64,000 nucleotides of DNA from NCBI GenBank assembly GCA_903871605.1, contig CAIQHF010000051.1, positions 124,001 through 188,000 on the forward strand, given 5' to 3'. Numbering within the stretch: the first letter of the stretch is position 1; each line of letters opens with the position of its first letter. Made by a program: the position numbers and the translations under genes. The stretch is from an uncultured Sphingomonadaceae bacterium. Lineage in GTDB: Bacteria > Pseudomonadota > Alphaproteobacteria > Sphingomonadales > Sphingomonadaceae. The notes beneath the pieces are model-generated. The model was not told the origin of the DNA, ran no database searches, and saw nothing but the letters and a program-made list of their open reading frames with translations. Below, piece after piece: positions 16,037 to 24,030 of the stretch.

Positions 16037-16338
16037 CTAACGGAAATCCCTTGGCTTGACCTTGATTCCCGCCGTCGGCTGACCAGGAATGATGCCGGAG
16101 CCCAATTTGAAGTCAGGAATGTATATATCGCGCGCGCTACGACCGAAGGGGCGTTGCTCGGGAGCTCGCGGGTCTGGCGACATCGGACTCTTGACCACGT
16201 CGGCCCGGCTGACCCGGTAGATATCAGCCACGTCGGCACGCCGGCCCACGCTTGCGAGCAGACCTGACAGATCGTCGAGGCGCTGCGCCACGATGTGAAT
16301 CACATCGCCTTCGCGCTGCACCTGGCCGCGTCGTGCCG
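16037..16338 (-). pseudogene. C-terminal relic of a second dnaE2
   Basis: The minus-strand frame ending at 16037 reads QREGDVIHIVAQRLDDLSGLL, then RDIYIPDFKLG and a terminal IKVKPRDFR. These are the final OB-fold strand and the typical C-terminus of DnaE2 error-prone polymerases. About 100 codons remain and nothing upstream. The relic starts directly after the stop codon of the Lamassu SMC gene (16339). It differs from the intact dnaE2 tail at 30585, so it comes from another copy. Between it and the GHKL start (15892-16036) there is only a promoter-sized gap. Confidence 0.75.
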
Positions 16339-18279
16339 TTACGGCCCATGATAATAGGAGATCAAAGGAGGGTTATCCGGATCGTCTTCTGTCATCAGGC
16401 GATCGGTAAACTCGAGCGTGCTGTCATCTGCAGGCTCAACCAGGAGTTGATCGACGATGATCACCTGATGATCGGACAGGTCGCTCTCCGCCACCTCGTA
16501 CAGATATTTGTAGAAGGCTTGAACCAGTTCCGGGTTGATATCAGGCGTAATATTTTTCAGCGGCGTGTCGATCATCAACAGCGTCGGCACCGGGAGATTG
16601 CGCTCCGCCGCCGTGCGGTGAAGCGCCAACGCGAAGCATATCGTCAGCAGCGTCTTCTTACCGCCGCTCCCGGCAGTGTAGAAGCTGTATGCTGCTGCCT
16701 CGTCGCCACTGGGCCAGATTTCGGGGATCATCGTTCGCCGATTGATATGGACCTCATCCTTCCCGCCAACGCCGGGGACATGGGTCGCGACCAAAGCCTT
16801 CAGGAAATTAGTTTCGAGCGCCGCGAAATTGGCATCTGCCTTGCTCAAGCGTCGCTGCTCCTCGCCGATCTCGCGCTCGAGCCGGTCAAGATCCTTGGAA
16901 AGCGCGTCGGCATCCTCGATCATCTTGGTGACGGCGTCGGGCATGGCACTCACCCGATCGAGGAACCTTGCGCGCTCGTCGAGCTCTGCCATTTCGCGCT
17001 GCGCGTCCCGTGTACGGGCAAGGCGATCCGACTCATAGTTCGCGAGCAGTTCTGCGACGCGCCGGTCGAGTAGATTCTTCTCCGCCATCACTGAAGCGAT
17101 GCGCGTTTCCTGCCGCTTCCTCGATAGTGCATGCCGGCGCAACGACGCTTCGATGTCCGCCAGACGGGCGTCGAGGTCGCTGTTGATCGACGCCGGCGTG
17201 ATCGCATTTTCATCCGGGCGCAGCGGCTGCAAGCACAGATAGCAATTATCACCGTGAGACCGGTGCGTGCTCACCGGTTGCCCACATTGCGGGCAATTCT
17301 CGAAAGCGCTTCCCGCCAGCACCGCGCGGGCACGGTCGGCTCGCGCCACCTTGAACTTCATCGAAAGGAGTTCCGAGCGGAGCTCACGCTGCTCTGTGAG
17401 TCGAAACTCAAGATCATCTAGCGTCTCACGCTCGCGCTCCAGCGTATCCGACATCTGCCTCAGCCGCACGCGTTGGTCGTCGACGAAATGGGTGTCCTTC
17501 AGATAGGCGGCGGTGTCGGCGCCAAGAAGGCGGCGCAGTTCGTCGGATCGCGCGCGTACCTTTTCGAGCTCGGTGGTGATTTGCCCTGTCGACGCGAAAT
17601 CGAACTCCCGCAGAAACTCGCGGATCCGTTCGGCAGCATCACGCTTGGCGCGTTGTTCCGATCGCGTCTGGTCATATTGCGTCTGCAAGGTGCTGAGCAC
17701 CTCGCTGTAATAGCCAGTGAAAAAGTTTAGGCTGTCCTTGCTCTTCTCCGCCAGCACAGGCGCGTTCAAGCGGAAGAAGGACGAGTCCAGTTCCTCCTGT
17801 TCGAGATAGCAGAATTTGAAAAGATCGCGGAAACTGAGCCTCACCATCGGTGAGTCCTCGTCGCCTGTGCGTTTGCGGACCCGGATGATTGGGTAACCGA
17901 GAAGGCGGAAGAGCAGGTCACTCAGATTGATGACATCCGTTCCGTAAACGACCGGGCCATCGCCTTTCGCGCGAACTTGGAGGCTGACGGGACCCTCGTC
18001 CGGATCCATCCACGAGACCCTTACGAAGCCCTCGCCCTTGCTGCGCTCGATCAGGACATCGAGATCCCGCACCTTGAGCGTCAACGCAGCGGCAAGGAAT
18101 TCGCGCTGAACTGCGGTAGTCAGCTCAAGGTTGCCGCCAAGGCAGAAATCGATCAGCCGAACGACCGTTGATTTTCCGAGACTAAGCGTGCCGTGGATGA
18201 AGGTGATGTTGCGCGAGAACGTCAGGACCTCCTCGCTTTGTCGGCACAATAGCTTTAGCGTTTGGAGACGGATTTTCAT
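16339..18279 (-). CDS. lmuB: Lamassu LmuB-like SMC ATPase (DUF3732, ABC-three-component system)
   Basis: The product is 646 residues. Walker A is GTLSLGKST (30-38). Long coiled coils (about 195-325 and 360-480) flank a zinc hook with C329-P-Q-C332 and C346-Y-L-C349. The C-terminal lobe has an ABC signature (SGGKKTLLTICFAL) and Walker B PTLLMIDTP. This is the Rad50-like SMC layout of Lamassu LmuB, matching the DUF3732 N-terminus with its IDFCLGG motif. The ATG overlaps the stop of the middle-component gene (ATGA). In known Lamassu systems the SMC complex senses foreign DNA ends or structures and unleashes the LmuA effector. It is the last gene of the operon and abuts the dnaE2 relic. Confidence 0.85.
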   Translation of the reverse strand: MKIRLQTLKLLCRQSEEVLTFSRNITFIHGTLSLGKSTVVRLIDFCLGGNLELTTAVQREFLAAALTLKVRDLDVLIERSKGEGFVRVSWMDPDEGPVSLQVRAKGDGPVVYGTDVINLSDLLFRLLGYPIIRVRKRTGDEDSPMVRLSFRDLFKFCYLEQEELDSSFFRLNAPVLAEKSKDSLNFFTGYYSEVLSTLQTQYDQTRSEQRAKRDAAERIREFLREFDFASTGQITTELEKVRARSDELRRLLGADTAAYLKDTHFVDDQRVRLRQMSDTLERERETLDDLEFRLTEQRELRSELLSMKFKVARADRARAVLAGSAFENCPQCGQPVSTHRSHGDNCYLCLQPLRPDENAITPASINSDLDARLADIEASLRRHALSRKRQETRIASVMAEKNLLDRRVAELLANYESDRLARTRDAQREMAELDERARFLDRVSAMPDAVTKMIEDADALSKDLDRLEREIGEEQRRLSKADANFAALETNFLKALVATHVPGVGGKDEVHINRRTMIPEIWPSGDEAAAYSFYTAGSGGKKTLLTICFALALHRTAAERNLPVPTLLMIDTPLKNITPDINPELVQAFYKYLYEVAESDLSDHQVIIVDQLLVEPADDSTLEFTDRLMTEDDPDNPPLISYYHGP

Positions 18280-18827
18280 TGATCGATTGTCTCGCCCATG
18301 CGCAAGGAAGCCACTTCCGGGAAATTCTCATAGATGAATTCCATCAAGGTTGTGGCGGTCAAATTCAGGTGCCTCTTGAGGAGGGCGGCGCGCTGACGGA
18401 TTCCGGCATACTCCGGCTCGGACTTGAGAATCTCAGCCGCCTCCCGTCCGCGCTCGGTCTGCCCGATGATAACGGTTCGTCCAGCAGTATGGACGTGGAT
18501 CAAGCCGCGACCCGCCAAGGTGTTGAGGAAGCGCCGGTAGCGATGATCCCAGGGGCCATATTTGAAACGAACCATTCGCGCTTCGATCGAATTGCGTTCG
18601 AACTCCTCGACCCGGACCTGTGATGCGTCGCTGCCGCGCACCCTGATCGCGCGCTCCAGAAACGCAGGATAACGCAGCAGGAAGTCGAGCTTGGCAAGCT
18701 TGGTAAGCCCTTCCAATTTCTGGTCGCCGGCCTTGCCGGCAAACGCATCGATCAGCACCAGCAGCCGGCCGAGATGAAGCGAGTCGTCGCCCTCAAGGTG
18801 ATTGACGATTTCGGGGAGGGTGCTCAC
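18276..18827 (-). CDS. lmuC: Lamassu LmuC-like middle component
   Basis: The product is 183 residues. The pattern LGRLLVLIDAFAG, GLTKLAKLDFLLRYPAFLERAI, FKYGPWDHRYRRFLNTLAGRGLIHV, then TERGREAAEIL is that of the ABC-three-component middle component, a winged-helix kleisin-like adaptor bridging the SMC and the effector. GTG 18827 overlaps the LmuA stop (GTGA), and its own stop overlaps the LmuB ATG (ATGA), so all three proteins are made from one coupled message. No catalytic motif is expected or seen. Confidence 0.8.
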   Translation of the reverse strand: MSTLPEIVNHLEGDDSLHLGRLLVLIDAFAGKAGDQKLEGLTKLAKLDFLLRYPAFLERAIRVRGSDASQVRVEEFERNSIEARMVRFKYGPWDHRYRRFLNTLAGRGLIHVHTAGRTVIIGQTERGREAAEILKSEPEYAGIRQRAALLKRHLNLTATTLMEFIYENFPEVASLRMGETIDQ

Positions 18828-20059
18828 GTGTCAGACACCGCCGGCGAAAGGTCACGGTCGGTGCTCCACCACACCTTGCACTCCTCGGAAAGAAGTCCCG
18901 CCGTTCCGACGAGATGCTCCGATCGGCATCCGAACAGGCTATCCCTCTCACCGGCTGTCGTCGCTCGCGTCCGCCCCCGTAGATCGGTGAGCATCGCCTG
19001 ACCGTAGGCACTGGACCCGGTCGAGGTTTGGGCTTCCGCCTCTCTTGCGGCGCGGTTGGCAAGATATTGGAAATGGGCAAGCCGCCGGTTGGCCTCGGCC
19101 AGCCCGAACTTTTCCTTCCAGCCCAGGAACGTCCGCTCGAGCGAGGCGACGTCATCCTTCATTTGCTCCACATCTGCATAGCCTATGCCGCCAGCCGCCA
19201 TCTTCAATTCCATCCGGCCCAACCCGGGTGGAATGCTTTCGCGCGCAATGAATTCACGGATGCTGAGCAGTTCCTGGTGATCCGAGGCGGCCGGTATGGT
19301 CAGACTCGCTATCAACTCACGGTCGAGACGCTTCCGGCGCGTACGAAGCTCCTCCACGTGGCTGGCGAAATCCTCAACCACGGCGTGGCTCTCGAGGACA
19401 TAGCCGTCCAACGCGAGTGAGCTTACATTCCAGATATGGGACCGGATGGCATCCGCCATCCGGTACAGCTCGAATACCGACTGATTGCCTAGCGTATCGA
19501 TCTCGCCCAGCGCCCGCACAAGGTCCAGTTCGGGCTGATCGATTCCCGTCTTGCGTTCCTCAAGGCGGACCTTGCTCAACGCCGCGATGACATGCTCGAC
19601 CGCCATCGCGGTACTTTCCGCGAACTCAGCAAGACATTTGCGCACCTTGTGCCGCGGACCGAGCCCATCCAGTTTGGGGTTCTCGCGACAGCAGCTCAAC
19701 ATTGTGCCGACGTCGTCCTCGGTCGCATTATCGTGAAACACGAAATTGGTCGCGAGGATGAATCGCTCGAACTGGCCAGGATAGCGCGCGTCTCGCACGC
19801 AGAAGCGCTTCAACGCCCCGGAGACGGATTTGTCCGTGAGACGAAATTGCGGCTGATCCAACTCCCGCGTCTTAACCTGAATCCCTGTGAACTGCCCATT
19901 GGCACCTTCGACAAGAACGTCCTCCAGATGCTCGCAATATACGCTGCGGACAGGGGAGCCGGGCGTCAGCATTTGGAGAGCCTTCAACGCCGCATAGTTG
20001 ATCTGGTATCGAAAACGCCGCTGGACTTCATCTCCCGGATCACGGGGTAGATCATTCAT
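18824..20059 (-). CDS. lmuA: Lamassu LmuA-like effector with Cap4/DUF4297-type nuclease domain
   Basis: From ATG 20059 the product is 411 residues. The N-terminal domain has DEVQRRFRYQINYAALKAL, then E46-D47 in CEHLEDVLVE and Q61-V-K63 in FTGIQVKTR. This is the ED...QxK signature of Cap4-type dsDNA endonucleases (DUF4297), a PD-(D/E)XK fold common in Lamassu LmuA. The rest is helical with a coiled-coil-like C-terminus. The frame is open to 20401, but homology starts at MNDLPRD, and the upstream part overlaps unrelated pseudogene sequence. It leads the lmuA-lmuC-lmuB operon. Activation probably degrades DNA during phage or plasmid invasion, as shown for Lamassu-Cap4. Confidence 0.82.
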   Translation of the reverse strand: MNDLPRDPGDEVQRRFRYQINYAALKALQMLTPGSPVRSVYCEHLEDVLVEGANGQFTGIQVKTRELDQPQFRLTDKSVSGALKRFCVRDARYPGQFERFILATNFVFHDNATEDDVGTMLSCCRENPKLDGLGPRHKVRKCLAEFAESTAMAVEHVIAALSKVRLEERKTGIDQPELDLVRALGEIDTLGNQSVFELYRMADAIRSHIWNVSSLALDGYVLESHAVVEDFASHVEELRTRRKRLDRELIASLTIPAASDHQELLSIREFIARESIPPGLGRMELKMAAGGIGYADVEQMKDDVASLERTFLGWKEKFGLAEANRRLAHFQYLANRAAREAEAQTSTGSSAYGQAMLTDLRGRTRATTAGERDSLFGCRSEHLVGTAGLLSEECKVWWSTDRDLSPAVSDT

Positions 20060-20488
20060 CGTCTTGCTCGCCCCCGCGGGAAGGTGACCACGGCCATCTT
20101 CCTTGTTTTCTGGCTCTAGGCGTAACACCTTTGGATGGCGGATCAAGTTGATGAAGCGGCGAGGCCGCACATCAGCCGCGAATGACCCAGGATCGGACGA
20201 TCGAAGCCGAGCGCCTGGCGCGGGAGAAGCGAAGGTCGATTGGTTGGGCGGCTGCCCGCTGCGCGGGCACCGGGCTCTTTCTCCGCTGCGCTCCGCCCGA
20301 GCTCGGGCTGCGCCCGGAAGTCTTGCCGACGCCACAACAGACCGCCGATCTCGCCGACGTCTACCAACCCGAGCGCTGGCTCGACGATGCGCTGTTTGCA
20401 CCCGAGGTCAGAGCCGCCTATTTCAGATTGCTCGATCAGGGTTGGACGGATTCACTCCGTACGATCCAATCCCGACGAGACGATCTAA

Positions 20489-21829
20489 CAGGTCGCGGAA
20501 AAAGGCTCTTCACCTGACCGGGTCTGCATGATTCAATGCCTTCAGCGAGATTTGAGGGTATTGTGATGCGCGGTGGCGATATCGAGACATCCGGCTTATT
20601 TTCCTATGTGAGCTGCGAGGCGCGTGTGCCTGTCGGTCACCCTTTGCGAGCGATCCGCGCGATCGTGGATGAAGCGCTGGAGGTGTTATCGCCGGACTTC
20701 GAGCGGATGTATTCGCCGATCGGGCGGCCATCGATTCCGCCGGAGAAGCTGCTGCGGGCGCTGTTGCTCCAGGCATTCTACACGGTGAGGTCCGAGCGTC
20801 AGCTGATGGAGCAGCTTGACTACAACCTGTTGTTTCGCTGGTTCGTCGGTCTGGCGATGGACGCGCCGATCTGGGACGTGACGGTATTCACGAAGAACCG
20901 TGAGCGCCTGCTTGCGGGCGACATCGCCGCGCAATTTCTGTCGGCCGTCATGGGGCAGTCCCGCGTGAAAGTGCTGCTGTCCGACGAGCATTTCTCGGTC
21001 GATGGCACGTTAATCGAGGCCTGGGCGAGCATGAAAAGCTTCAAGCCGAAGGGCGGTGTTGAACCCGACGACAGCGACGACAGCGGCAGCCCCGGCGCTG
21101 GGCAAGGCGTCGAGCCAGCGCCCCAGGGGCGCAACGCTGAACGCAATTTCCGCGGCGAGAAGCGAAGCAACGCGACCCATGCCTCGATCACGGATTCCGA
21201 TGCGCGATTGTTCAAAAAGGCGCGTGGTCAAGCCGCCAGGCTCTGCCACATGGGCCATGTTCTGATGGAAAATCGAAACGGTCTGGTTGTCGATGCCATG
21301 CTGACCCACGCCACCGGCACGGCCGAACGCGAGGCAGCACTGGCCATGCTCGAACGCATGGACGGGCGCCATCGCATCACCCTTGGCGCGGACAAGGCGT
21401 ACGACACCGCCGGTTTCATTGCCGCCCTGCGAGGCATCAAGGTGACGCCGCATGTCGCTCAGAATAACAACGGCAGACGCTCGGCCATCGACGGTCGCAC
21501 AACCCGCCATGGCGGCTACGCGATGTCGATCCGTATCCGGAAGAAGATCGAGGAGATCTTTGGCTGGGCAAAAACGTCTGGTGGCATGCGCAAGACACGC
21601 CATCGCGGTCACGATCGCGTCGGCTGGAACTTCACGCTGACCGCCGCTGCATATAATCTCGTGAGGCTGCCGAAACTGTTGGCGGCAGCATGAGCATGCC
21701 CGGAATCCGCCCCGGCACCCGAATTTCCGCGCAAAACCGGCCTACGCACTCGAAAAACGCCTCAAGCGACCAACGTCAAATTGACGAAGTCCTCAGATCG
21801 ATCCCGAACGAGCCTATTTCCGCACCCTG
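20489..21829 (+). mobile_element. complete IS5-family insertion sequence, 1341 bp
   Basis: The terminal inverted repeats are CAGGTCGCGGAAAAAGGCTC at the left (20489-20508) and, read inward on the minus strand, CAGGGTGCGGAAATAGGCTC at the right (21810-21829), 17 of 20 matching. The flanking bases CTAA at 20485-20488 and 21830-21833 are a 4-base target duplication fitting the YTAR preference of IS5-group elements. One transposase gene lies inside. The intact ends and open transposase suggest a recent insertion. Confidence 0.88.
20566..21693 (+). CDS. IS5-family DDE transposase
   Basis: The product is 375 residues from ATG 20566 (MRGGDIETSGLFSYV); an in-frame ATG at 20536 is also possible. It has the IS5/IS1182-like N-terminus (VPVGHPLRAIRAIVDEAL), the YSPIGRPSIPPEKLLRALLLQ helix-turn region, and the DDE triad in SVDGTLIEAW, LGADKAYDT and KKIEEIFGWAK. 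A serine/glycine/aspartate-rich linker (DDSDDSGSPGAGQG) lies between the first two. It cuts and rejoins the ends of the surrounding element. The gene is intact, so the element may still be active. Confidence 0.9.
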   Translation: MRGGDIETSGLFSYVSCEARVPVGHPLRAIRAIVDEALEVLSPDFERMYSPIGRPSIPPEKLLRALLLQAFYTVRSERQLMEQLDYNLLFRWFVGLAMDAPIWDVTVFTKNRERLLAGDIAAQFLSAVMGQSRVKVLLSDEHFSVDGTLIEAWASMKSFKPKGGVEPDDSDDSGSPGAGQGVEPAPQGRNAERNFRGEKRSNATHASITDSDARLFKKARGQAARLCHMGHVLMENRNGLVVDAMLTHATGTAEREAALAMLERMDGRHRITLGADKAYDTAGFIAALRGIKVTPHVAQNNNGRRSAIDGRTTRHGGYAMSIRIRKKIEEIFGWAKTSGGMRKTRHRGHDRVGWNFTLTAAAYNLVRLPKLLAAA

Positions 21830-22026
21830 CTAAACCTTCTTCGGCTATTACCGGAACGCCTACGACCGCAACGCCGGGCTGCGCATCGATCACCTGCTGC
21901 TCAGCCGGCCCTCGCGGACCGTCTGGTGGATGCCCAGGTCGATCGGCACGTCCGCGGCTGGGAGAAGACTAGCGACCATGCACCTGTCTGGATCGAGCTT
22001 GCGAACAAGCCGGCCTGCAAACGCCG

Positions 22027-22356
22027 TCAGGCTAAGGCCGCGAACCAGTCAGCGTAGGGCGTGTTGCGCGCCATATGCCGGTTGAGATCCGGCACACCGT
22101 CGTCCCACCAAACGGGGCCGCGCTCGCCCAAGGCGCGCTTGGCGACATCGACGGCCGCGTGCGCTGCCTTTGCCCCGACTTCGTCATGATCATACCGGGC
22201 GGTCCGCACCGCTCGTCTGGCGTTCATCAGTTCACGGACCAAGCCTTCCCGTTCGGCCGCGCGCAAGCCGGGGTTCGCCATTCGCCAGAGCCTGCCTCGC
22301 ACGACAAAATAGCGGCCGTCCGGCGTGATTGGATGCCCTCCGGCTCGGGCCGTCAT
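22027..22356 (-). CDS. conserved hypothetical protein of the trxC operon
   Basis: The product is 109 residues: MTARAGGHPITPDGRYFVVRGRLWR, a helical middle rich in Arg/Ala, then LGERGPVWWDDGVPDLNRHMARNTPYADWFAAL. Such proteins are widespread in alphaproteobacteria, often beside DNA repair genes, but have no assigned function. The conserved GPVWW and NTPYA motifs suggest a defined ligand or partner. Its start overlaps the trxC stop by four bases (ATGA), making it the last gene of the SOS-linked SRAP-alkB-trxC operon. The 3' end overlaps the xthA relic by about 30 bases. Confidence 0.75.
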   Translation of the reverse strand: MTARAGGHPITPDGRYFVVRGRLWRMANPGLRAAEREGLVRELMNARRAVRTARYDHDEVGAKAAHAAVDVAKRALGERGPVWWDDGVPDLNRHMARNTPYADWFAALA

Positions 22357-22802
22357 GTCAGGGCGCCGCGCGCCCAGTCTACGATCGCGCGCTCGGGCAT
22401 CGCGCCAGACTGGCGCGCGATCTCGCGGCCTTTGCGAAACAGGATCATCGTCGGGATAGATTGGACGCGGTAGCGTGCGGCTATCGCTTGCTCGGCTTCC
22501 GTGTCGAGCTTGCCCAGGCGGACCCAGGGCTCAAGTTGCCTGGCTGCCGCTTCGAAAGCCGGCGCCATCTGTCGGCAAGGACCGCACCAGGACGCCCAGA
22601 AGTCGACCAATAGCGGCAGGTCCGAGCGCGACGCATGGGCATCGAGGTTCGCGCTCGTGATGGTGATGGACGCTGCTGCGAACAGGGTATTCTTGCAGCG
22701 CCCGCAGGTGCCGCCCGAGCCCACCCTGTCCCGTGGCACCCGGTTGGGCGCGGCACAATTGGGACATGTGACGATCAGCGCGTCTGCTGGGGCGGTGGCC
22801 AT
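22353..22802 (-). CDS. trxC: thioredoxin 2
   Basis: The product is 149 residues. An N-terminal zinc-binding module with C13-P-N-C16 and C33-G-R-C36 is followed by a thioredoxin fold with the W72-C-G-P-C76 active site (LLVDFWASWCGPCRQMAP) and the cis-proline loop SIPTMILF. TrxC is a cytoplasmic disulphide reductase linked to oxidative stress. AGGAGA precedes the ATG. It lies 36 bases after alkB and is probably co-transcribed from the SOS-controlled SRAP promoter. Confidence 0.93.
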   Translation of the reverse strand: MATAPADALIVTCPNCAAPNRVPRDRVGSGGTCGRCKNTLFAAASITITSANLDAHASRSDLPLLVDFWASWCGPCRQMAPAFEAAARQLEPWVRLGKLDTEAEQAIAARYRVQSIPTMILFRKGREIARQSGAMPERAIVDWARGALT

Positions 22803-22838
22803 ATCACTCTCCTGCGGCGCGTTTTCCGGACAATGAAT

Positions 22839-23477
22839 TCAAACCGTGCGACCTTGCTCCGGTTGCGAAGCCGAGGCGAGCGCGGACCTCGGAGGTTGCG
22901 GAGCTCCGCCCGGAGATAACCGCTTTTGTGACGGGCTTCGAAAGGTGATCGACCAGCGTGGCACTTCCATCGCGGCGATGCTGTGCTCCCAGCCGTAGCG
23001 TACTTCATCGGACAGGTGATAGACCGATCGCGGGGCGAGCGGCACTGTCCGGCGCTCGAACCCGCTTACCGTTCTGCGCCGGAATCGCATCGCCGCGTCG
23101 TTGCCGAGCGAGATGCCGATGACATGCTCGAATACCGGCCGATCCTTGTGCCAGCCGATGCCGGCACCGGGGTCGTAGCGGATGACGAGCGCTTGGACCA
23201 AGGTATCGGGTTCGAGGCCCGCAAAGCGCGCAGCGATCGCGCGGACAGGGAACAGCCAATCGGGGATCGGGTCGGTCGGCGCGAATCGCCCGGTCTCGAA
23301 ATCATAGCTCCAGCCGAATGAGCGCGTCAGGCGCTTGCCGGTCCATTGCTGGAATCGGAAAGGGCTAAGATCCAGCGCTTCGATCCGCGCGATCAGGGCG
23401 GACTCCTCGATAACGGTGATCACGTCGGGCACGGCTGCGAGGCCAGGGATGATGGGTGCGTCGAACAGGTCGAACAT
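22839..23477 (-). CDS. alkB: AlkB-family alpha-ketoglutarate-dependent dioxygenase
   Basis: The product is 212 residues. The iron ligands are H110-x-D112 (GWHKDRPVF) and H165 (GWEHSI), with 2-oxoglutarate-binding arginines in RWSITFRS. The nucleotide-recognition lid is the N-terminal region with GKRLTRSFGWSYDF. It is an ALKBH-type enzyme removing alkyl lesions such as 1-methyladenine or 3-methylcytosine from DNA or RNA. A disordered proline/serine-rich tail of about 30 residues follows the core. It starts 11 bases after the SRAP stop, in the same leftward operon under the SOS box at 24031. Confidence 0.93.
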   Translation of the reverse strand: MFDLFDAPIIPGLAAVPDVITVIEESALIARIEALDLSPFRFQQWTGKRLTRSFGWSYDFETGRFAPTDPIPDWLFPVRAIAARFAGLEPDTLVQALVIRYDPGAGIGWHKDRPVFEHVIGISLGNDAAMRFRRRTVSGFERRTVPLAPRSVYHLSDEVRYGWEHSIAAMEVPRWSITFRSPSQKRLSPGGAPQPPRSALASASQPEQGRTV

Positions 23478-23488
23478 GTGCAGCGCCG

Positions 23489-24022
23489 TCAGACCTCAAG
23501 CGCGTTCTGGGCAGGCTTCACGGCGCCATTCTTGCCGACTTCGCGAATGTCGAAGATCCGCGGCGGCGGCGTCACCAGCAGATCACTTTCGGGGACCGTG
23601 CCGTCGAGCCAGTGCATGACGTCGCGGCGCTGGATGATCGCGCCGTGACGCTCTTGATAGCGCAGCACCTCGCGGTTGGCCTCGACGGTGATGATCCGGA
23701 AGGCCAAAGGCCAGTCCGCCATTGCCGGCTCCCACACACCCGCCAGATAGAAGAAATTGCCGTCCTCCAGGCTGACGCGGTAGCGCTTGCCCTCGACCTG
23801 CATCTCGAAAGCCGACGCCGGGACGAGACACCGGTTTTTCGGGAAGGTCTGTCTTTCCGACCGCACGAACCGATATGACACGCCCGCGTTGAAACGAGGA
23901 TCCGTGCCCCAAGTCGCCTCGACCATCTCTTTTTCTTGCGGCATGTCCGGATCGTACCGGATGATGGCACGCATGGCGCCGTCGGGCGCTTCGGAGTCGA
24001 AAGGCTTTGGAGTCGCGCTCAT
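23489..24022 (-). CDS. SRAP-family protein lacking the catalytic Cys2
   Basis: The product is 177 residues from ATG 24022. SRAP hallmarks are NRCLVPASAFE (E73 at the catalytic glutamate position), FYLAGVWEP, AFRIITVEAN and RHGAII (H126). However the N-terminus is MSATPKPF, not MC-G/N. YedK/HMCES proteins need Cys2, exposed by Met removal, to form the thiazolidine crosslink to abasic sites, so this paralog cannot use that chemistry unless another start is used. It is divergent from the canonical SRAP at 24083, with a single SOS box 8 bases from its ATG. It heads the operon with alkB, trxC and the 22027 gene. Confidence 0.8.
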   Translation of the reverse strand: MSATPKPFDSEAPDGAMRAIIRYDPDMPQEKEMVEATWGTDPRFNAGVSYRFVRSERQTFPKNRCLVPASAFEMQVEGKRYRVSLEDGNFFYLAGVWEPAMADWPLAFRIITVEANREVLRYQERHGAIIQRRDVMHWLDGTVPESDLLVTPPPRIFDIREVGKNGAVKPAQNALEV

Positions 24023-24030
24023 GGCCAAAG

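Larger units (their letters stand above)
20323..22057 (+). pseudogene. xthA: exodeoxyribonuclease III fragment, interrupted by IS5-family element
   Basis: The left piece (20323-20488) encodes ADLADVYQPERWLDDALFAPEVRAAYFRLLDQGWTDSLRT, and the right piece (21834-22057) encodes TFFGYYRNAYDRNAGLRIDHLLLS, then DRHVRGWEKTSDHAPVWIELA. Together they are the C-terminal half of ExoIII, including the catalytic SDHAP motif. Lesions besides the insertion: a one-base frameshift near 20473, a TAA stop at the insertion codon where Tyr is expected (I-Y-T), and a one-base deletion in the C-run near 21905. The N-terminal half is missing. Non-coding sequence with GC-rich repeats fills 20060-20322. The decayed tail overlaps the end of the minus-strand gene at 22027. 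Confidence 0.8.
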
